A DNA stretch of 64,000 nucleotides from Stichopus chloronotus (lineage: Eukaryota; Echinodermata; Holothuroidea; Aspidochirotida; Stichopodidae), in assembly GCA_021234535.1 (NCBI GenBank), contig CM037850.1, positions 19,642,446 to 19,706,445 on the forward strand, read 5' to 3'. Under the pieces are notes generated by a model. The model was given only the letters and a program-made list of their open reading frames with translations. It ran no database searches and was not told the DNA's origin. Below, piece by piece: positions 51,602-64,000 of the stretch. Position numbers and translations under genes: made by a program. The number at the start of each line of letters is the position of its first letter. The first letter of the stretch is position 1.

Positions 51602-54600
51602 TGCTGAATAATTGAGGCGAATTGGTCCATGGAGAGAGACTTCCAACCTTGAACGTTAAAGGTATATTTTACCACTATCTGTGTATATTATTGCCAGTTA
51701 AACATGTACGAGTGTACGTGTTCATTGTGCTGTAAGAGATACTTCGTCGTCACGCTGTTAACCACCGGACCAAACTTTTGCAAGGCTTTTTTTTAACATA
51801 CATACTGGTGTGTGTGTGTGTGTGGGGGGGGGGGGGGGAATCAGGCCCCTCAACTTAGCTCCCCGTATGGTCAGTTGTTTTCTTGAATTTTGTGTTTTCA
51901 CGTTTGAAAACAAATTTATGCAGACCGGGGAAATTTGAACAAAATATATTTTACTCAGTGACTACTGTAGCTTAGAGTGGCCTACACTGTAAAAAATTTC
52001 TATAAGTACATGTCTGTAACAGTTTTAACAGTGTATACCCTATGCAAGGAGCTGTTATTTAGACAGCTCCCAGGTATACCTAGGCTTGGTTTCCTGAAAC
52101 TAGGCCTAAGATCTCGCCCTAGATCCGTTCCCCTAGTAATATGACTGTATATATGAGTGTGTGTGATGCATATGGCATGCGGACAGTCAGCGACGTAACG
52201 CCTATGGGCTGGAGCAGGGCAATATCCCATGGGCCCCGGAACAAAGGGGCCCCACTGCACTGATGTACAGAACTAAGAAGAGGGGATTTTTTTGTTTTGT
52301 TTTTTGAAGTAGCACGTTTTTGTTGGAAAAGAAACTATAAACCAGCATCTTAACCTTCCTTCACTGCCCTTTAGGCACCGCAGTTGCGAGTGGGGTCCCA
52401 TTGATATGTGATGGGAGCTACAAGCAAGTTGACGCAACAGCAACAACAATGGAATACACAAACAAGACTGAACAGGGAGTCCTGAATGTCCTCCTGGTTC
52501 GACCACTGGGTTCTCCATTAGCTCCTAGACAAACAGATAATGACAAATACACAAAGCAGATGAAATAGAATATTGTGCTCGAGAAAGGCGAACAGGGTCA
52601 ACTAGATGTATGGTGAGCAGCATCAGTTGTTGGAGCGTAAAATCAACCACTGGAATTAAGGAAGTGGAAGTGTGAACTTAGGAAAACCGGTACAAAAATG
52701 GGCATTATGCAATATAATTTATTATATTTGCAAAATGAGCATTATGCAATAAATGTTTGCTAGCTCATGGACTACATGGGGAACCCATTCAACCCAAGAC
52801 TATCTGTAATTGGTATCGAGTAATCGGTTGATAACCCCTAATGGGTACTTGAGATATTTACGACTAACGCGGTATAGCAGGATACCATGGATAGTCGGAC
52901 TTCCAAAATTCACTCAAAAGATGGTAGAGACATGGTAGTACACCATGTCCTCACCTATGAAATTTTTGGTGGGGAGGCGTCCCCTTGTCCCTGCGGCAAA
53001 TGGCGTCCTTGGGAGCAGGCAGAGGAGGCAAACAATACACATTGTGAAAATTGAGGCGATTTACGGTCAGCATAGGCAAAAAAAAAAGAGAATAAAGTAA
53101 CCACTTAAGAGACAGAAAATTGAAAGTGCCATGAATGTTCAAAATATCAGCTTTCCATAGAATGTTAACTCAGGTACATGGCATAAACTTCTACAAGGCT
53201 TTGAAGACCACATTACTTTTACGATTTAGTGTGTAAGCCAATGGGGCAATTACTAAGGGTATGCCACCATACATCCCGCAGCAGTTGGGTGCACTTTTGT
53301 GTTGGTAATCAATCTTAGGCGCTGTATTGTATTTGGTTTATGATCTCAACGTCAGAATTTGTAATGAATTAGTGTTCACTGACTCAACTACAGTGACAGT
53401 TTGTATACTCAGTTTTGTAAAACATGTTAACGAGTGCGAAAGTGTGTGTGTGTGCTTGTGTATTAAGGTGTTGTCAATACAGTTTTTGTATTGCAACAGG
53501 ATGAAGCTTTTACCAGAATGGTTATGTCATAGTGCAATCATCATATCCCAGCTGCTGACGTCACGCCTCCTGTTGCATTCAATTGAAATTAGGTTTTTCT
53601 GTGAGTGTCTATTATAACCATGGTTATAAGGAGTACATTTCTATGATATACAAAGTCATGAGTTGGAACTATGAGGGCGATTTAGGCCAACAGATGGAGA
53701 ATCCAAGAAAGCTTAGAATGTAGCTAAGTGAGAGCTACTACTCCAGCAGTCACATCAGTTTGATATTAATGGTAGTTTGAACTTTAACTTGGCACAAAGT
53801 ACATCCCTAATTAAACATCTCTACTTATGCGTAACTTACAGCATTTTTTTTCCACCAGACAATCCTTCAAATTCAATTTTAAGATGAACAATCTATTTGA
53901 CAAACTGAAAACCAGAAATGTATTTCTTTTACACTGATCGAGTTCTTATTCATGCATTTATTCTGCCATATGACAATACATTCTGTAAGTGTTAACTTGC
54001 TGTTAATGTTCTCTAAAACAGACATGTATACATCTGAAAGGTCAGATACAGCAAGAGCTGTAGTTCTGCCATGTAAAAGAGGCAAAAAGCAATCTCAATG
54101 GCTGACCAAGTTTTGGAATGATCATCCAATCAGTTGATGAGATGTCAAGCTGATCGTGGATGGTCTTTTCAGTCTCATTCTGTGAAATTTACTTTCAAAG
54201 CGAGAGCAGCTTAGTCCTTGGCCATAGATATTTGTAGTTCACAAAAGATGTTGATGACAACATTCATTACAGTACATTCAAAATGGAGCCAACAAGTTCT
54301 ACTGCATTCAATATCACTGTCAATGATAAAGCATGCTTCTGTTCCATAACACACATTCTGCTTTTTTGAGTGTGTGTGTAAGTGAATTTATATATGGCAG
54401 CTCTGTGAAAAGAACAGTAAGCCTTTCTAATGGCCATTCATTCATAACCACCACTGCTGAAATGGTCACGCTAGAGACTACCAAATGAAGACAGATACCC
54501 AACTTCAGTATCACTGTTCAATTTTTAAAAAAAAGTGACTTCCCAAAAATGCAATCTGATGATGTAGTAATAGGTCAGTTTTACTACTCATGACCGTCAC

Positions 54601-54884
54601 AGATGGAAGTACCCTCATTACAGTACTTTGGATCTGTCATCTATTAGTTAGAACAAGTGAATTAATGCTTTCATAAAATATCCAGCGACACTTTGGATAC
54701 TCTTTGACCGTATGTTTTGCCTCTTGCATACTCTTTTCTGCTTTGCATGGAAAGCACTCTCTAGATTTTACATTTATGTCTCATTGTTGCTCTCATATGC
54801 AAACTTGAGGAGCCCTCTATGCTGTCTTTCATCATGATGGTGAAAACATCGTCTGCTGGGGTCTTCTTTAAGCTTCATCATCCC
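51602..54884. other. Between heat-shock cluster and UTP20
   Basis: No plus-strand coding exon could be supported. A compound (GT)n-G15 tract ends at 51838. On the minus strand a TTTATT at 53957-53962 could be the UTP20 polyadenylation signal (AATAAA), implying a 3' UTR of about 0.9 kb. Confidence 0.4.
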
Positions 54885-57800
54885 TCAAGTCCCAGACTTC
54901 ATTCTCTTAGCCAGTGAATATGTAGGTCGTTTGCTCTTGAGTTTCCGTTTTTTGGCTTCTTTCTTCTGAAGGTTCTTCTTCATCTTCTTCTTAGCTGCCT
55001 CCTCGGGGTTTGCAACAGGCCTAGGATGAAGGGAGGTTATGAAAAAAAAAGGAAAAGACAAAAAATGGAATATTAATCCTAGCTAGTCCCTTAAAGAGCT
55101 AAGTGCTCCACTGTCACATCTGACTGCAATTACAGCAGCTAATCGTTTAGTGAAGTTTCGGTTCTTTTCAAGAGGACCGAAATTTCCATGGAAAAACCAC
55201 AATGAAAAAGTACTCATGACCAGATTACTCCTCATTGTTTTAATCATTGCTTTGTGATCAATGTGTGTATGAAACCATTGGCTATAAAAGACCTCTGATG
55301 ACGTATTACATGGGGACAAACCACATCAGCTGATACAGCAACTAATGTCAAGAGATGGATTCTTTTACGTTAAGTTCTGCAAACAATCCCCCACCCCCTG
55401 AAAATTAGAAAAAAGAAGGCTTATTGAAATATATTGAATATGGCAATATTATGATAATGAGACTATATAGTTACATGACACCAGGCTCAGCAAATCAAAC
55501 ATGCATTTAGTCATCACCTCAATGGCCTTCTGCCTCTTCCTCTGCAGCCGCTTCTCCTGCCTGCTTCTCTGGACGTCTGCGTAGGTCCTAGTAAAAAATT
55601 CCAGCTCAACCACACCCTTGAGCAGTTCCAACACTTCTTGACAAAGAACCTTTAGGTTGTCATCTGGATAAAGAAAAAGCAAAAATTGTAAAATGAAATT
55701 TTCTCCCTCCATTTTTATCTCAAACTTAAAGCTCACACTAAGTGAAAGGCAAGAACTACATATATGATACTGTACTTTGCTACAAACATCAACGGAACAG
55801 TTAAACAGCAAAGGAACAAAAACAAATAACACTGCTGATCCAAATGTTGATTGTTTTACACTACTTCAGCGTCGTGGTCTCAGTGAAGAGAACTTTTGAT
55901 GAAAAAATTCATCAAACTGAAAAACACTGAAAAGTATTGATAAACCTGACAGAAACTGTTCCTTAGAAAGCTTTTGACAGAAAAGATCACATCTCCATTC
56001 TGTTAGAGAAATGTACTAATCCTCACTCTGACGGATTTGCACATTATTGTTACATAAATTTTTATTTTGCATGGAAGTCTCTATTGAAGGGGAGCAAAAA
56101 TACTGCCCGGGTTAATGTTTTCAATACTCTGACTCATTTCTCAAGATAAATATCTCAACATATACTTCACCTTTAAACAACCCAAGTTTTTCCCTGTCTG
56201 ATAAAATATGATGATTACAGGCATTCTGTGTGCTAAACTCCAGATGGCATAAAAAATGCATGACATGATGCTAAATGACAAATTGGTCATAGGTTGCAAC
56301 TCTGCAGCTACATTCATCTAGCTCTAAACTTCTAATTTCTATTAAATTTCTCACACAAGCAAGCTCCCAAGGCACTATTGACTACAATTTCTTCATCAAC
56401 GGGTTGTCAGAAGTATTTGTCGCTTCTGAGTCATTTTGTTTGAGATTAGAGATGCACTCTTGAACTGCAATGCTACAGCTGGTCTGAGCAAGTTCGTTCA
56501 TTTGTGAAAAGAGGGATAAAAGAGGCAGTGTAGGGTGTGAGAGGATAACTGGTAATAATGTCATACAGGCAGACGGAAGAAGGGGTGGGGGTTTGGGGTT
56601 GACAGGTGCAGCGTGATAGTAACAGGAATATTAGCTACAGGATATAGTGATGCAAGGATTGCCTGATATATTTCTCACCATTATGTTTGTTATGATCATC
56701 GATGCACCTAAGCAGGACTCTTATCATCGGAGGAAGACACCTCCTTACATCTTCGGGGTCCATGTCGAGGGCCAGAGCAGGCAAACCACTTCACCACGCT
56801 CGTCCGTTTGAAGGTTTCCGTGTTCGATCTAAATGCCTCGTTGCCACTGATCCAGCAGAGCTTACGGACCATCCATGCTATTGACATGTTTCCCTGAATC
56901 TTGACTGGAATCTCCTCAACCTCATTCTGGATTGCAGAAGCTTTTTCTGAGATTTCCGCATCAACATCTCTCTGGTTTTCAATCCCGGTGACATCCTTTG
57001 TTGGTATGCTTTCATCTTCACCTCCTTGAAAACCTTCGTCAACCGTTAACCTGTCGGTCTCACTCATAGGATACACTCTGTGCATGACTTTCCCAAGATA
57101 GACTAGATTCTTTAGTACCTAAGGAGGAAAACAAGAAAACATATCATCATCGAGTCTTTCCATGATAGACTAGATTCTTAAGAATCTGGTACAAAATGAA
57201 CAGGTTGCGAGCATTAAGTATTCCCAGCATATACTAGATTCTTTACAACCTACTCAGGAATAAAGAATAACTTGAGCTGTAAAGTATCCCCATGATAGCC
57301 GAAATACTTTAAAACCTCATGCAAAATGAGAACACCTTGGTCCCATAAAGTATTTTCATTTCTTTGCGTTAGAGCCAGAGCACAAACAGCGGCTACTGAT
57401 ACAGGTCACCAAACCGTATCCTTACCTCTTGGGAATCCTGTTTTGGTTTTATCCAGTAGTTCAGTTCATAACAGCAACTTCAAATTGCATGACAAAGACC
57501 ATATCAGGAATAAGACGTGAAACAACAAATTGTCTGGGCACCTGAAGGTTCTTTGGGTGATCTGATTGGCTAGATGTGTTTCCAAGCTGTGCAGAAAGCA
57601 CTGCTTAAGCATCTACAATCACTCGACAGAATCATAATACTTTTCTTCATCAGTTCTATACTGGACTTAAGAATTACTCAATTCTGTAGGTTGTTGTACC
57701 AAGAATACAATTCCATTGTGTTGTTTATAAAATGAAAATTTCATTCACAAACTTCATTGCATTGTTTCAGATATTTTAAATCAAACTAAATTTAGTTGAA

Positions 57801-60800
57801 ACACCAACTAAATTAGTTGTCAAATAGACAAACTTGTAACATATTCTCATGGAATGGATCACCGGAACTACCACTGATATTTTCCATGTAGAAAATAAAA
57901 GATTTGGGCAAACAGCCTAGGAAAAAAAAGGAAGTCAGTCCTTTATTAAGTTATTAAATTTCGTTAATAAACTTTATCTGCTACTGTTTCTGCTATTCAG
58001 ACTAGCCTGCCTACCTAGCAAAATATCTAACCAAATTACACAAAAATTTCAAATGACAATCAAAATAGAGAGACAAGTTTCCAGTTTTGCAAATATGTTT
58101 ATCGCTCCCCGAATCCCTGCCATGAGAAGTCCATGATCACCACACGGTCGACATTCTAGTCACATATACTCCATCATGTACATCCTTTAATTTTTAAATA
58201 TACATGTATCCTTATCAAACTACTTCCACCACAGACATCTTCCACACTGGTGTGTGTCTGTATATCAGAACCATTTAATTGTATAATTCATTTTTAAATA
58301 CGTTGTACACATACTATTATGTCGTTCTTTTTCAAAGACATCACATGCTATCACGTTTTCCTAACTTCATATCTTGTATGAGGTTCTTAACCACTGACCT
58401 CAATAGAATGGAGAGACTGTGTTGATAAGTGACTCCCTTTAATGTATTTTTAAAAAAAAGAAATCTCACAAAAATTTCAACTTTCATATGCCACTTGTAC
58501 TGTAGGGAGAAGCAGAAGAGATTTCATGCAAGGGAAATCGTTCTGTCAACAGTGAGTTCCCATTTGTTGAACTGAAATTCTTGTTTTACTCACCTGATTA
58601 GCATGTTCCTTCCTCAGATGACTCGACAAAAGCTGACCGCAAAATTTAGTTGTCAAGACCTTGACCTTTGACCTGCCTTCACTCAATATGTAGGCTTCTC
58701 TGCCATCTGGTGGTGACTTCTCCCCATGATCCCCGTGGCCAGATCCAGGTACTTCAAAGACCTTGATGAGCTCAGCAGGGGGCCAAGTCGCAAAGAGTTC
58801 TCCATAGAGTTGTGCTGTTATTACCCTAATCCAGCCATGTGGGTGGAGCAAATGCTCCTCAATGGACTCTAAAAAGAAAAAAAAAGATCCATTGAAGTAC
58901 AAATTTGAACTGAATTCATAAAAGCCTTTCTTCGGTGCATTATAGGTCATGACAAAAACTAAATCACAGTATCATCAAGCGAATAATATGTGGTTATATA
59001 TTCGCTGCAAAAATAAAAGGAAACCATGCTATGTGTCGCATGAGGACCCACTGGCCTTATCTTGCACCTACGCAGCTCTCCCGACATGTCCCCAGACTTT
59101 AATCTCTTACCACAGCTCTTAAACAAACAAGCTCCCAGGGGTACTACTTGCTAATTATCACTTATGAACCTGTTATTGAAGATTATATATGCACCAGTTC
59201 ACAGCCTTGAGCTGTATTGTTACAACAGGCCAGTGGGTTGACTGGATTGGTGTGAAGATGGAAAGGAGGGAAAAAGCAGGAAGTGAAACGTGACCTCATA
59301 AACTCAGAAAAAAAAAAAAAAAAAACCCTCGCCCAAACAGGTTACTGAGTTGTCAGAAGGTGCAGCAGAACTGTTATGGGGACAGTGGTGGCATGTCCAG
59401 ATTCACCCAATATGAATCAAAGACTAATATTGTTTCTCTTTTGTTTTAAATCCACTTTCCTTTTCAGCCCAGTGCAAGATGGTGTACGTCCAATCTTATA
59501 AAAATGGGTCATTCTGGTTTGAGTCCCAACTAAAGATTTATGGAAAAAGCAGACGATCAGGCACTTGAAAATCATCACCAAACTGGTCATAACCACTCAA
59601 AACTAAGATCATTACCCTCCTTTAATTAAAAACAGTCCCCCTCCTTATCTCTCTATAAGCCACAGTAAACTGGTGCCCCCCTCCTTATCTCTCTATAAAC
59701 CACAGTAAACTGGTGAACTCACTCCAAATCTGATTCAAGGTGTCCTCAAATTCTTTGGATTTTATGACACGGCAAATCTTGAAAACTTTCAGCAGACAGG
59801 AGAGCATGTGGAAGAGAAGATGGTCAGATTCCTTTTCGTCTGCTGGGTCTGGCGAAAATGTTTCCTGAAAGTAAATAAACATGATGCAAATGAGACAAGT
59901 GATCCACAATGACTGGTGAATCATGAAGTTGAAATCCTGACGACATCTCATCCAAGCAACGTGTTGAAGTTATCAGGTTAAACAATGTGGTACTAAATAT
60001 TACCCTGTACAGATTTAAATAGAGAATGAGGAACTGGAAATATGCAAATACAAAAAGAAAAAGTCAGTTTGGGCTTTCACAGGATTCAGTGTTATCAAAG
60101 ATGTCAGAAACAAGAAGGCAAGTTGTGGTATAAGGAACAGATGGCCAAGAATGTTCAAGTACTTTATATTTGAAAGAAGGAAATGTCTTGAAGCCCAACC
60201 CCTCATCCATTCATACAGACTTTATCTTGTCATCTGAATTAGTAAAGTTCTTCATTAACATTGTCTACAAAATTTGCTCCTTCCTACACAAAGACACAGA
60301 AAAATACTTATGCAGATTCTCAACTGGAGATTTTTGAACGGTCATAAAGCCACCTTTAAATAATGAGAAATGATGTTGCAGAAACCAGTGATGTAAAACA
60401 ATTAATTTAGGGAAGCTCTGAGTCCCCTTCCATTTGGCAACTGTTTCTGTTCTGAGATTGCATCCTCAGGTAAATTTTTATTACTAAAAATATCCCACTA
60501 CAAATGTATTACTCAAGCCTGTCAAAAATGCACAACATGCACAAAAAAAAACAAAAAAATGGAAGAAGCTTCCATTTGTGAAAAACCGATTCACGCCTAC
60601 ATCAAGTGCATCAGTTTAGATACTAACTCATTAATTCGTGTATCTTGGAAGGCAGTAATGGAACCATCTCCCTGGACATGACAAATTTGCATATCTGGCT
60701 CATGATTATTCATGATGCAATTGTAAAAGAGACATTTGTTGGTAAAATGGTCGATGTTTGGTGGATTTTCATGAAAATTTTGGCCATCTTCAGCATTTTT

Positions 60801-63426
60801 AATGATAAATTGGGTCAATACTCCAAAATGTGTTTTTTATGCATGTCACATGTAGTTTAACATGCTCGTGACTCCTTAAATTAACAGTGGGACAAATCAG
60901 TCTCATCAGTCATACTCTTTTCACAATTTCTCATCAATCCCTCATTCTTTTTAAACTTAATCACCCCTCCACCAAATTCACTGACCTACAGTACATTGTT
61001 CTCAAGGTACTTCCAGGGATTTGAAATTAATTACCCCTCTACAGAATTCATTGACCTACCTGGTCCCAATGTTCCTTCCTGACCTTTTCTTCCAGTGATG
61101 TCAGAAGAAATCCCAGTCTATCACCAAATTCTGTCCCCTCTGCTTCGACAAAGACACCACAGAGTTGGATTGCCAGCCTCTGATGTCCCGCATCATCGTC
61201 AGCCATCCACTGCTGCACCATCCCAAATAGCTCATCCCGCTTCTTGTTCTTCAGCTGAGGAGCAAAATGTCAAATACAACAGATATCAAGTTTGGATGGT
61301 GAAAAAAGGACTTGTTCAAAATTTAAAAAAAAATAAAAAAACATGCAAGACATAGGCAATAAAATTCTAATTGTTGAATTCAAATGCAGCAACAATATAC
61401 ATGCAAACGCAAGTTGGGATGACATCTAGATGCTAGCAGAATCTTGTTTTAAGTTTAAAACATTTAGCCAACTTATTTCTAAACACTTTTTGAGAGAACT
61501 TTTCAAACAGCTTCAAACAAGGATGGCTGGTCAACTGTTGAAACTATTTTGACTTGTCATCTCTAAGAAGTAATTTACTGAATTAAGTACACTTGTTTCT
61601 GACAAGTATGATGAAAACTAGACGTAAGTTGCTAAAAGCAACTCAAAAAAGGCCAACTTCAGTTTTTTAAATGAGTCCTCATATAATCCTGAGGATAGCA
61701 CTGTTGCAACGTTAAGAATGTTACAGCAGTCTTCTATTAGTTTGAGAAAATCTGATAGTTGTAAAAAACAACATACATATTCATATTATTTTTGCTTATG
61801 TAAAGTTGTTGTAAGCAGTAGACTGCAATTCAAATCATCCTGAAAAACAGAAATTCATGCACGTTCAAAAACAAGTGAAAATTATCACCAGAATATTTCA
61901 CTGGTTCTCCTAAGTGTCCAAGGTGAAAAGAATATCAATCACAACATTAAGAGAAGAACTAAACTATCTACATGTAAAAACTAAAGCAACAGCTTATCAC
62001 TTGGTTGTTTGATGAAGTTTCTTATCCAGTGATAAGCTTCCATTTGAATTTTGCTTAAACTTTCTTTCCTTCTGTTATTGATAGAAAGGGGTTAGTTTGA
62101 TAGAAAGGGGTCAGTTTGTTAAATCTGATATTTGACAAACAGCATACTGTACATATTCAAATTATTTTTGTTTTACACAAAGTTGCTTTTAGGCAGTTGA
62201 CTGCAATTCAAGACATAAAAAAGAAAAAAAACAGAAATGCATACATGAAGTAAGGGAATGGCACCACCAGCATGTTGCAAGGGTTCCCTTTATGTCAAGG
62301 ATGACAGGAATTTGACACAATCAAAACCACAATGACGAGAGGTGCACTAAACTCTTGTTATGCATATTCAAATACTAAAGTAAAATTCATCAATTGGTTA
62401 TCTGATGTAACTTCTGATCCTGTGATAAGCTTTCATGTGATTTCTGCCTGCATTAACTTTCTTTGAGTGTATTCATGAACATGACGCTCTCCTCTGTTAC
62501 TTGAGGTGGGTTAGGGTGAGATAGCTTGCCAGCCTAACTCTGCCTAAAAATAAGCCTGAATTCTCAAATTCGAATTATAATATTTCCAACAGAATGTACA
62601 CCAATCACAACAACAAAATCTTATTGACTTTGTAAGATTGCTTTGAAGTCTATGTGATCCTTTTCTGGGAGGGTTATCTTTATTTCAATGTCATGCTCAC
62701 CTTCTTAAGCAAAGTCTTCAAGGTGGAGGCTGACAGCCTCCTACAAGAGGCAGACTCATCGTTGACAAGCCTTATTGACAATGGGATGAAGAACAGTCCA
62801 GCAAAAGCAGTCAGTATGCGCTGAAAGGAGGACGTTAACAAAAGTGGTAAAGTGGACACTTAAAACTAACTGGTTGATGCAAAATGGAAAGTCTCAATTG
62901 GACATGCTCAACGATTTGACTATCAGAAACTGCTAAAATGCATTTGGCTTTGATCAGATGAAACAGTCCCTAAGGTTTCTCACAGTTGACATAGAGAGAA
63001 GGTGTGCAATGTAAGTCCAAAGTTTGGCAGGTTTTGTATTTGTCCTTTACTGCCTTTGAAGCTTGCAGCAACGAGTACAGAATGGCATGTATCAAAATAT
63101 CCCTTTCTCTAAGCTTCGGAATAATCGAGAAGCGGATGAGGTCGTGTAAACCTGCTCATAGTTACCTCAGGGAATGTATTAAACATAGATATCAGCATAT
63201 CAAGAGCAGACCGCCTCCCAGATTCCATCCGGTAGCTGAGCTGGCTGACGTAAAACTCCAATGGGGTCTTTATCTTCTTTCCGAGAGGGTAGTCCAAGAG
63301 ATACTGAAGGTCCACTTGTCTACACTGGGCCCGCACGGATGGAGTCTCCGAGGTGATGGCCAGCTGGCGTACCTTGAGAAGGACGTCGTGGATTTCCGGG
63401 ACCACAAGCTTTTTGCTTAGAATTGC
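54885..63426 (-). CDS. UTP20: UTP20, C-terminal exons (partial at 5' end)
   Basis: Eight exons in transcript order: 63426-63166, 62820-62701, 61254-61060, 59864-59723, 58868-58594, 57118-56679, 55663-55518 and 55020-54885 (stop TGA). They encode about 570 residues that follow human UTP20 to its end. Clear matches include ILSKKLVVPEIHDVLLKVR, CRQVDLQYLLDYPLGKK, CGVFVEAEG, LLHPHGWIRVITAQLYGELF and the basic tail NPEEAAKKKMKKN. All introns are GT-AG and phases agree except as noted. UTP20 is a large helical-repeat protein of the small-subunit processome in the nucleolus, needed for early 18S rRNA processing. The gene continues past the right edge; no exon was identified in 63427-64000. Two frame problems are visible: one extra base near 56779 in exon 57118-56679, and a one-base mismatch at the last junction. 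Assembly indels are the simplest explanation. Confidence 0.93.
57089..57356 (-). repeat. Tandem copies of a UTP20 exon start
   Basis: Four degenerate units of about 65 bp. The first contains the splice acceptor and first codons of the UTP20 exon that starts at 57118. The others, in the intron, repeat AGAATCTAGT and TATNNTGGG on the minus strand (near 57160, 57225 and 57290). Confidence 0.7.
59637..59715. repeat. 40-bp tandem duplication beside a UTP20 donor
   Basis: Two copies of CCCCCTCCTTATCTCTCTAT, then AANCCACAGTAAACTGGTG, differ at one base apart from the length of the C run. The second copy ends 6 bp from the donor at 59722. Confidence 0.9.
60963..61059 (-). repeat. Duplicated UTP20 donor region, 70 bp apart
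   Basis: The segments 60963-60989 and 61033-61059 match at 23 of 27 bases. The second includes the true donor of the exon ending at 61060 (GTAGGTCAATG on the minus strand), and the first carries GTAGGTCAGTG. Confidence 0.75.
61740..62470. repeat. Tandem duplication of about 373 bp in a UTP20 intron
   Basis: Blocks in the first copy (AATCTGATA, ATATTCATATTATTTTTG, GACTGCAATTCAA, GTGATAAGCTT) recur in order in the second copy, starting near 62120. A 19-bp duplication (GATAGAAAGGGGTTAGTTT) sits between them at about 62081-62118. Confidence 0.75.
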
Positions 63427-64000
63427 CTACAATGCGATGTCAGAGAAGATTACTAATGCTACTGAGTGATGAGGAGAGACTAAATTGCACTACTGCCACA
63501 CAATCATTGAATATTATTACAGATGGAAACATTACTTTTTGCACATTTTAGAAATTCAAAGATACCTACATCAACTTGAAGACAAATCAAAGGCACAGTG
63601 TATCATCTCTACCAATATCTCATGCTTCTTCTTGCTAGCTCTAACTATTAAAGTTGAAGACTTGAAAGATATTTCCACCTTCTTGCTATAAAAGATAATA
63701 AATGTTCAGGTCGCTGCCATGGCAACACAATTTAATTCAGTCTAAAACAGTATCTTAAGCACAACACAGTAATAAAGAGTGTCTCAACACACTATCACAT
63801 ATGAAGAAAAATGAAAAGCAATGAGAGGGGCTGGACTTGAATTTACTTTGGTATTCCGACAGTGAGTTAGATCAGCAGATGAAGAGAGATAGGAGAAACA
63901 AAGAAGAGACAGTTGATATCTTGAATGTTCATCGGGAGAATGACACATACTATAAGAGGGATGAACGCATTTGCCTGTAAAGTTAATAATGCACGCAGGA

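Noticed and set aside
57130..57160. Possible C/D box snoRNA in a UTP20 intron (GATGATGA on the minus strand)
   Set aside because: No matching D box or terminal stem at the right distance.
63961..63995. Possible tiny upstream UTP20 exon on the minus strand (ANAFIPLI)
   Set aside because: Splice-like ends exist but it would be only about 24 nt and I cannot match it to UTP20.

Overview
This is a eukaryotic, AT-rich, intron-containing window, most likely from a marine invertebrate deuterostome. The evidence for that is indirect: split genes with GT-AG introns, a TRIM E3 ligase of the kind expanded in such genomes, a UTP20 orthologue, abundant degenerate repeats and an over-represented octamer TAGGCCTA. 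An echinoderm, perhaps a sea cucumber, is my guess; nothing in the window proves it.

Layout. 1-6680: repeats only (a dispersed repeat copy at 430-644, a foldback-like zone with long G and C tracts at 640-1980, a hairpin at 1725-1767). 6684-6780: a short exon coding a signal peptide. 8288-11932: a TRIM-type gene whose N-terminal exon encodes a membrane segment, followed by RING, two B-boxes, coiled coil, a linker of about 83-residue repeats, and a C-terminal propeller-like domain in a shifted frame. 12000-22080: no gene seen; a palindromic CATATG-rich element at 16334-16612 and a purine minisatellite at 19515-19670. 22090-27871: TATA-box promoter and a five-exon candidate gene for a 157-residue protein with a death-effector-like fold. 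28000-51400: no supported complete gene; dispersed repeats, a 21-bp palindromic array (36990-37740), a 155-bp tandem array (45430-46140) and a 41-unit ATC microsatellite (50495-50617). 51437-51601: a dense heat-shock-element cluster without an obvious gene. 54885-63426 (minus): the last eight coding exons of UTP20, whose 5' part lies beyond the right edge.

The genes show no joint pathway. UTP20 is housekeeping (small-subunit ribosome assembly); the TRIM protein and the death-fold candidate would both fit innate immune or apoptotic signalling, but that is inference. The best leads are the membrane-anchored TRIM with its repeat linker and frame switch (possibly an exitron), the orphan heat-shock promoter, and the tandem copies of splice-site regions inside UTP20 introns.
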